Assembly: GCA_023387235.1 (NCBI GenBank)
Contig: JAEWIJ010000124.1
Span: forward strand, 1-18,657
Length of the DNA stretch: 18,657 bases
Source: Pseudomonadota bacterium
GTDB lineage: Bacteria > Pseudomonadota > Alphaproteobacteria > Rhizobiales > Hyphomicrobiaceae
Reading direction: 5' to 3'
Shown piece by piece: positions 14,233 through 18,657 of this stretch. Position 1 is the stretch's first letter; each line of letters opens with the position of its first letter. The notes below the pieces were generated by a model, which was not told the DNA's origin, did not search any database, and saw only the letters and a list, made by a program, of their open reading frames with translations. Made by a program: the position numbers and the translations under genes.

Positions 14233-15333
14233 ATGACCAGCAAGGGAAGAACACAGGACATCGTGGTTGTAGGCCCCATGTGCCCGTTCGGCAAATGGGC
14301 CCTGGACCTTGTCCTTGAGATCGGTGGACAGGCTCACACGCTTGGCCATGTCGATGCTCGCTGGGTGGGCCTCGGCGACGACGTCGCCTCGGTCGGATCG
14401 AATGCCGGCAAACGACAGCTGATCGTCACGCCCGAGCCGAACGCCGCGCTCGTCGAAATCATTCGGCGACGCGACGTCATCGTGGTGGCCATCCTCGAGG
14501 ATCCTCTGGACATCCTCGAATACAACAGAGCAATCTCACCCGGAGAGCCGGCCAACAATCTCAGGGCCCTATCCCTGACGAGCACCATCAACCTCGCGCT
14601 CCGGTCAAACCGCAACATACTGTTCGTCTTCCGCGACCCCTCGCTGATGGCCCGAGATGTGGCGACGCGGCTCCTCGAGCATCTCGATTTGCCGCTCCCT
14701 GCGGAGATCGCGGGCCGCATCATCGATAAATTCGCCGGGTCGCCAAGCGATGGCCTGTCGCTCGAGAAGGCCATTGCGCGCCACTCCGAGCACTACAAGC
14801 CGCCCGTGCGCGCCGGGACCGATCTCGAGGCCGATCCGATCGCTCACGCCGTCGTCCAGGCGTTCGACCCCCTGCTCAAGATGGCCTGGGGCGCTCCGGT
14901 CGAGAAGGTCGTCTGGTCGTCGTGGATGTTCATCGAGGAGACCTCGCGGAAAAGCATCGGTCCCCGGATGCTCGATTTGACCGGTCCGGCGCGCCCGCTT
15001 TACTGCGGGCCATTCTGGAGCCTCCCGCCCGGCATGTACCGGGCCTCGATCGGGATCGATGTCGATGCCGCCGCGGTCGGCATTCGCTTCGCCATCGAGC
15101 TGTACTGGGGCAGCGGGGGAGACAAGCTGAATTGCAGAAGGCTCATCCAGCCCGAAGTGGCGGGCCGACAGTTCGGCAGCTTCGATGTTCGCATCGACCG
15201 CCCCGACGAGGCCGTCGATGTGCGACTGAAGCTACTCGAACCCTGTCTCGAGGGTCAGATCTCTTTGATCGAGATTGAATTCCTCTTCATTTCCGATCTG
15301 GATAGCACGCCCGCCGCATCCCCGGCCGAATAG
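14233..15333 (+). CDS. Uncharacterised protein; possible degenerate sulfotransferase-like core plus beta-rich C-terminal domain
   Basis: This is a 366-residue protein that I do not recognise with confidence. The N-terminal half alternates strands and helices: DIVVVGPMCPFGKWALDLVL (9-28), DVIVVAILEDPLDILEYNRA (81-100), NILFVFRDPSLMARDVATRL (128-147) and LEHLDLPLPAEI (148-159). The order of an N-terminal loop after a beta strand, a (R/E)DP-D element and a terminal LEHLDLPLP resembles sulfotransferases, but the P-loop-like GxxRSGT motif is missing. Residues about 235-355 look like a beta sandwich with LPPGMYRASIGIDV (265-278), a pattern seen in accessory carbohydrate-associated domains. No signal peptide or membrane segment is visible. 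The ATG at 14233 has no clear Shine-Dalgarno. Its place between gmhA and the RTX gene suggests a role in glycan or surface assembly, which is inference only. Confidence 0.75.
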   Translation: MTSKGRTQDIVVVGPMCPFGKWALDLVLEIGGQAHTLGHVDARWVGLGDDVASVGSNAGKRQLIVTPEPNAALVEIIRRRDVIVVAILEDPLDILEYNRAISPGEPANNLRALSLTSTINLALRSNRNILFVFRDPSLMARDVATRLLEHLDLPLPAEIAGRIIDKFAGSPSDGLSLEKAIARHSEHYKPPVRAGTDLEADPIAHAVVQAFDPLLKMAWGAPVEKVVWSSWMFIEETSRKSIGPRMLDLTGPARPLYCGPFWSLPPGMYRASIGIDVDAAAVGIRFAIELYWGSGGDKLNCRRLIQPEVAGRQFGSFDVRIDRPDEAVDVRLKLLEPCLEGQISLIEIEFLFISDLDSTPAASPAE

Positions 15334-15379
15334 CGCGCGCACGCCTATACCCGGCCCCCGCCGACTCGTAGCCGCGGAT

Positions 15380-15418
15380 CGTTCGTCCGTTTTGGGAGCC
15401 TCAGCGCGCGGACGATCG
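15380..15418. repeat. Imperfect 10-bp inverted repeat in the spacer before the RTX gene
   Basis: CGTTCGTCCG (15380-15389) and CGGACGATCG (15409-15418) are complementary except at one position, with a 19-nt spacer. It lies 47 bp after the stop of the upstream gene. A weak terminator is possible but there is no T-run after the 3' arm. The rest of 15334-15628 shows no gene I can support, only the promoter-like element noted separately. Confidence 0.25.
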
Positions 15419-15504
15419 AGCTTGGTCGGCCTCGCAGAGCAGGCTGGATTGGCACCGGCATCGGTCGGCCGATCGCGCCCGCAATTCGCGACTTACAATC
15501 CGAG

Positions 15505-15535
15505 TTGACAGAACATAGAGCGGCAGTGGTACAAA
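15505..15535 (+). promoter_or_regulatory. Candidate sigma-70-type promoter of the RTX gene
   Basis: TTGACA (15505-15510) matches the -35 consensus exactly. TACAAA (15530-15535) is a fair -10 match at 19-bp spacing, which is longer than ideal. It sits in the locally AT-richer end of the spacer, about 94 bp before the ATG at 15629. The evidence is positional and motif-based only. Confidence 0.35.
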
Positions 15536-15628
15536 TTTAGGCAATTTCGTGGCTCCAGCGTGAGCACGGCGCGTCGAGCCATTTCATATCATCACGTTGC
15601 ATCGGTGCGTTGATATAGGGGATTTCAT

Positions 15629-18559
15629 ATGGCGACGTACACCAACCTCAATCAAGCTGGTGCTCCCTCTACTCCTTGGTTCTATCTGACCATCAACACC
15701 GCGGCGCCTGTTTCCTCTTCCTCGACGTTGCTTGTCTTTGCCAACTCCGACGGATCGCAGACGCGCGTCATCGGAACGGGTTTCACATACTCCAGCGGCG
15801 TTCCGACTGGCGGCACCGTAACGTCGATCACAAGAACCAATGTAGGCGGCACCGCTTACGAGCAGGTGACCGGACTCAGTCTTTCGCTCGTCAGTCTCGC
15901 CGGCCAGTCGACGACGTTCGGCTTCTTCAACTTCGTCTATTCCGGCGTCGATACGATCAATGGCGGGAACGCCAGCGAAATACTCTTCGGCGGCGCTGGT
16001 GCCGACGCGTTTAATGGCGGCGGCGGCAGCAACACCGTTACATATGAAAGTGCTCCGGCAGGTCTGATCGCAGATCTTGGGACGCCTGCAAACAATACGG
16101 GACATGCCATGGGAGACACATACGTCTCCATTGGGCATCTCATCGGCACCAGCTTCAATGACACGCTGCGCGGCAACGGCGGGAACAATACGCTGAACGG
16201 TGGCGCTGGAAACGACATGCTTAGAGGTCGTGGCGGCGCCGACGTCCTCAATGGCGGCGAAGGCAGCGACTATGCTGACTACTTAGGCGCTGCAGTCGCG
16301 GTGACCGCAAGCCTGGCCAATCCAGGCATCAATACGGGAGATGCGGCCGGAGATACGTACATCTCCATCGAGAACCTTCGAGGCAGCGACCACAACGACA
16401 CGCTGATCGGAAATGATGAAGGAAATTTCCTCCGCGGCGGGCTAGGCGCTGACGCGCTGTTTGGCGGCGCCGGCGCCGATTGGGCAGACTACATCGGCTC
16501 GGCAAGCGGCCTGACAGTCGACCTCTCGAATCCGTCAAATAATACAGGAGAAGCGGTCGGCGATACCTATGACCGCGTTGAGTTCATTCGCGGCAGTAAC
16601 TTCGACGATATTCTCAGAGGAGACGCCGAGAACAATTTCCTTCGTGGCGGAGCCGGCGCAGACGTGCTCGACGGCGGCGACGGCAATGATATGGCCGACT
16701 ACGGCAACACCACCGACGGCATTATCGCCGATCTTGCTGACTCGTCACTAAACACCGGCGAGGCCGCTGGCGACACGTACATCTCGATTGAGCGGCTCAG
16801 GGGCGGCTCCGGTGCCGATCAGCTCTACGGCGATGATGGCAACAATCATCTGGAAGGTGGAGAAGGAGCGGACTACCTGGATGGACGCGGCGGCACCGAC
16901 CTGGCGCGCTACGTCAGTTCTACCGCCGGCGTCACGGCCAGTCTGGCAAACCCGTCTATCAACACGGGCGACGCCGCGGGTGACACCTATGTCTCGATCG
17001 AAGGTCTGATTGGGTCAGCGTTCAACGACATTCTCATCGGCGACGATGGAGACAATATCCTGAACGGTGCCGAGGGTGCGGACGTGCTCAACGGCGGCGC
17101 CGGTCGCGACATGGCGGACTACCTCTTCAATCGAACGGATACGCCGATCACGCCGGTGATCGCCGATCTCGCCAATCCCGGCAACAACACAGGTGATGCG
17201 GCAGGGGATACGTATATCTCCATTGAGAGCCTGCGCGGCACGGATGCCAATGACGGGCTGTACGGCGACGACGGCGATAATCGGCTGGAGGGCCGAGACG
17301 GCGCCGACATTCTCAACGGCCGCGGCGGCATCGATCTCGCCAGCTACAATTCAGCACCGGTGGGCCTGACAGCGAGCTTGGCGAACCCAGGCATCAATAC
17401 GGGGCACGCGGCCGGCGACACCTACATATCGATCGAAGGTCTCATCGGCTCGGCCTTCGACGATATCCTCATCGGCGACGCAAACGACAACCACTTTTAC
17501 GGCGGATACGGCAACGACACCATAAACGGGGGCGCTGGCCTGGACACGTTGTGGTTCACGAACGCCCTGAGCACCGAATCGACATGGACGCGGACTCCCA
17601 CTGGCTGGAGCGTGACCTCCGAAGCGGGTACGGACACATTGATCGGCATCGAGCGACTAGGGTTCGCCGATCGAATGGTGACCCTCGAGGTAGCCAAGAA
17701 CGACTTCACCGGTGACGGCACGAGCGACATCCTCTGGCGCCAGACGTCGACGAATACGTTCGGTGCCTTCGAGATGGACACCGGATCGGCGCTCTTCGAT
17801 CTCTACGCTACAGCGGGGGCGGGATGGGAAATCGTCGGCACCGGCGATTTCACCGGCGACGGGAAGGTCGATACCCTGTGGCGCGAGACCGCGACCAACC
17901 AGTTCGGCGCCTTCGAGATGGACAGCGGATCGGCCGTCTTCAGGCTCTACGGCACGGCAGGCGCCGGATGGGTGGTCGCCGGCACGGGAGACTTCACGGG
18001 CGACGGCACCAGCGACATCCTGTGGCGCAATACGACGACCAATCAGTTCGGCGCTTTCGAGATGGACTCCGGTTCGGCGCTCTTCAAGCTCTACGCTACG
18101 GCGGGAGCCGGCTGGGAGGTTGCCGGAACCGGCGACTTCACCGGTGACGGGACGACCGACATCCTGTGGCGCGAGACCGGGACCAACCAGTTCGGCGCCT
18201 TCGAAATGGACAGCGGATCGGCGATCTTCAAGCTGTATGGAACGGCAGGGGCCGGCTGGCAGGTTGCCGGCACCGGCGACTTCACCGGCGATGGCACGAG
18301 CGACATCCTATGGCGCCAGACCGGGACCAACCAGTTCGGCGCCTTCGAGATGGATACGGGATCGGCGATCTTCGATCTCTATGCCACGGCAGGTTCGGGC
18401 TGGGAGCTCGGGGGCACGGGCGACTACACAGGCGACGGGAAGACCGACATCCTGTGGCGCGAGATCGCGACGAACCAGTTCGGCGCTTTCGAGATGGACT
18501 CCGGATCGCCGACCTTCGACGTCTACGGCACCGCCGGCGCAGGCTGGCAGCTCGTGTAG
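15629..18559 (+). CDS. RTX-type calcium-binding repeat protein with C-terminal FG-GAP/VCBS-like repeats (976 aa), probable type I secretion substrate
   Basis: This is a 976-residue acidic, Gly/Asp/Asn-rich protein with almost no Cys. Residues 1-105 are a unique N-terminal region without a Sec signal. About 106-157 is a partial repeat, and 158-645 holds seven repeats of about 70 residues. Each repeat combines GDTYISIExLxGS with RTX nonapeptides (GGxGADxLxGGxGxD) and an ASLANPxxNTG segment. A linker with GTDTLIGIERLGFAD (667-681) is typical of RTX proteins. Residues 692-976 are six 48-residue repeats starting DFTGDGxxDILWR, a DxxGDGxxD calcium-loop pattern. The ATG has AGGGG seven bases upstream. 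Such proteins are usually exported by type I secretion and fold on calcium outside the cell. No ABC/HlyD pair is in the window, and the last repeat runs straight to the C-terminus. It may be a surface-layer, adhesin or matrix protein associated with the polysaccharide made by its neighbours. Confidence 0.88.
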   Translation: MATYTNLNQAGAPSTPWFYLTINTAAPVSSSSTLLVFANSDGSQTRVIGTGFTYSSGVPTGGTVTSITRTNVGGTAYEQVTGLSLSLVSLAGQSTTFGFFNFVYSGVDTINGGNASEILFGGAGADAFNGGGGSNTVTYESAPAGLIADLGTPANNTGHAMGDTYVSIGHLIGTSFNDTLRGNGGNNTLNGGAGNDMLRGRGGADVLNGGEGSDYADYLGAAVAVTASLANPGINTGDAAGDTYISIENLRGSDHNDTLIGNDEGNFLRGGLGADALFGGAGADWADYIGSASGLTVDLSNPSNNTGEAVGDTYDRVEFIRGSNFDDILRGDAENNFLRGGAGADVLDGGDGNDMADYGNTTDGIIADLADSSLNTGEAAGDTYISIERLRGGSGADQLYGDDGNNHLEGGEGADYLDGRGGTDLARYVSSTAGVTASLANPSINTGDAAGDTYVSIEGLIGSAFNDILIGDDGDNILNGAEGADVLNGGAGRDMADYLFNRTDTPITPVIADLANPGNNTGDAAGDTYISIESLRGTDANDGLYGDDGDNRLEGRDGADILNGRGGIDLASYNSAPVGLTASLANPGINTGHAAGDTYISIEGLIGSAFDDILIGDANDNHFYGGYGNDTINGGAGLDTLWFTNALSTESTWTRTPTGWSVTSEAGTDTLIGIERLGFADRMVTLEVAKNDFTGDGTSDILWRQTSTNTFGAFEMDTGSALFDLYATAGAGWEIVGTGDFTGDGKVDTLWRETATNQFGAFEMDSGSAVFRLYGTAGAGWVVAGTGDFTGDGTSDILWRNTTTNQFGAFEMDSGSALFKLYATAGAGWEVAGTGDFTGDGTTDILWRETGTNQFGAFEMDSGSAIFKLYGTAGAGWQVAGTGDFTGDGTSDILWRQTGTNQFGAFEMDTGSAIFDLYATAGSGWELGGTGDYTGDGKTDILWREIATNQFGAFEMDSGSPTFDVYGTAGAGWQLV
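16100..17563 (+). repeat. Seven ~70-aa RTX super-repeats (unit sizes 79, 70, 70, 70, 75, 70 and a partial)
   Basis: Units begin at residues 158, 237, 307, 377, 447, 522 and 592 of the 15629-18559 protein, each at an NTG-(D/E/H)-A-x-GDTY junction. Unit 1 is longer by one extra nine-residue RTX motif. Unit 5 has a five-residue insertion in the FNRTDTPITP stretch. The last unit is cut at the LDTLWFTN stretch where the linker begins. Each unit carries two to three nonapeptide calcium-binding turns. Confidence 0.85.
17702..18556 (+). repeat. Six 48-aa (144-bp) FG-GAP/VCBS-like tandem repeats
   Basis: Units begin at residues 692, 740, 788, 836, 884 and 932 of the RTX-type protein; the last is 45 residues because the stop codon comes there. 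Each has a DFTGDGxxDILWR start, a central TNQFGAFEMDSGSA and a YxTAGAGW end. The DNA of the units is also strongly similar, indicating recent duplication or gene conversion. Confidence 0.88.
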
Positions 18560-18561
18560 GC

Positions 18562-18606
18562 ACGGGAAGCACGCGGCTGTCAGCCGGCTCCCGTCAGCGC
18601 ATTTTA
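18562..18606 (+). terminator. Candidate Rho-independent terminator after the RTX gene
   Basis: Starting three bases after the stop codon, ACGGGA-a-GC-acg-CGGC can pair with GCCG-GC-TCCCGT around the loop TGTCA. This gives a 12-bp stem with small bulges on the 5' side. A short T-run (ATTTTA) follows about six bases later, which is weak for a terminator. The remaining bases to the right edge show no gene. Confidence 0.4.
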
Positions 18607-18657
18607 CCTTGCCCGCCAATGAGCGTGGCCGCGGGAACGCACACCGTACATATGGTG

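Noticed and set aside
15584..16138. A 184-codon minus-strand open frame over the start of the RTX gene
   Set aside because: It is antisense to Gly/Asp-rich repeat coding sequence, is Arg-rich and motif-free.
15629..18559. CRISPR-like interpretation of the regular DNA repeats
   Set aside because: The 144-bp and roughly 210-bp periods are in frame and encode RTX and FG-GAP-like protein repeats. There are no short identical repeats with unique spacers.

Overview
The window is GC-rich, densely coding DNA. It looks like an alphaproteobacterium, most likely Hyphomicrobiales. That guess rests on base composition and on the mix of a KpsE-type capsule export protein, very large multidomain glycosyltransferases and an RTX-type calcium-binding protein. 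It is an inference, because no rRNA or housekeeping gene is present. The whole window reads as one cell-surface polysaccharide or glycoconjugate locus.

Layout. Bases 1-887 (minus) hold the N-terminal part of a KpsE/CtrB/Wzz-type inner-membrane capsule export protein that runs off the left edge. Across a 226-bp divergent spacer with an 18-bp palindrome come two plus-strand methyltransferase genes (1114-1947, 1984-2769). They converge on a minus-strand series that probably forms one operon, transcribed from about 10387 down to 2794. Its order is a 1395-residue methyltransferase/coiled-coil/GT2/GT-B fusion, a GHMP-type heptose 7-phosphate kinase (HddA), a fused heptose-1-phosphate guanylyltransferase and heptose bisphosphate phosphatase (HddC-GmhB), and a methyltransferase with an N-terminal Cys cluster. 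Divergent from the giant gene is a plus-strand 971-residue TPR-like/GT2/GT-B glycosyltransferase (10513-13428). It converges on gmhA, sedoheptulose-7-phosphate isomerase (minus, 13455-14027). Then follow an unrecognised 366-residue protein (14233-15333), a spacer of nearly 300 bp with a promoter-like element, and a 976-residue RTX plus FG-GAP-like repeat protein (15629-18559) followed by a candidate terminator.

How the genes fit together. GmhA, HddA, GmhB and HddC are the four activities of the GDP-D-glycero-alpha-D-manno-heptose pathway, and all four are here in three genes. The two large glycosyltransferases have four glycosyltransferase-like modules between them and could build a heptose-containing glycan. 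Four methyltransferase domains could decorate or cap it. The KpsE-type protein suggests export by an ABC-transporter-dependent capsule pathway. The RTX-type protein has no Sec signal and may be a type I-secreted surface protein that associates with the glycan.

The most interesting element is the 1395-residue fusion. A methyltransferase is tied to glycosyltransferases through a long coiled coil that contains five consecutive 46-residue repeats. This resembles the known chain-terminating methyltransferase plus coiled-coil 'molecular ruler' logic of WbdD, here joined in one chain with the glycosyltransferases. The fused GmhB domain also appears to have lost three of the four zinc ligands known from E. 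coli GmhB.
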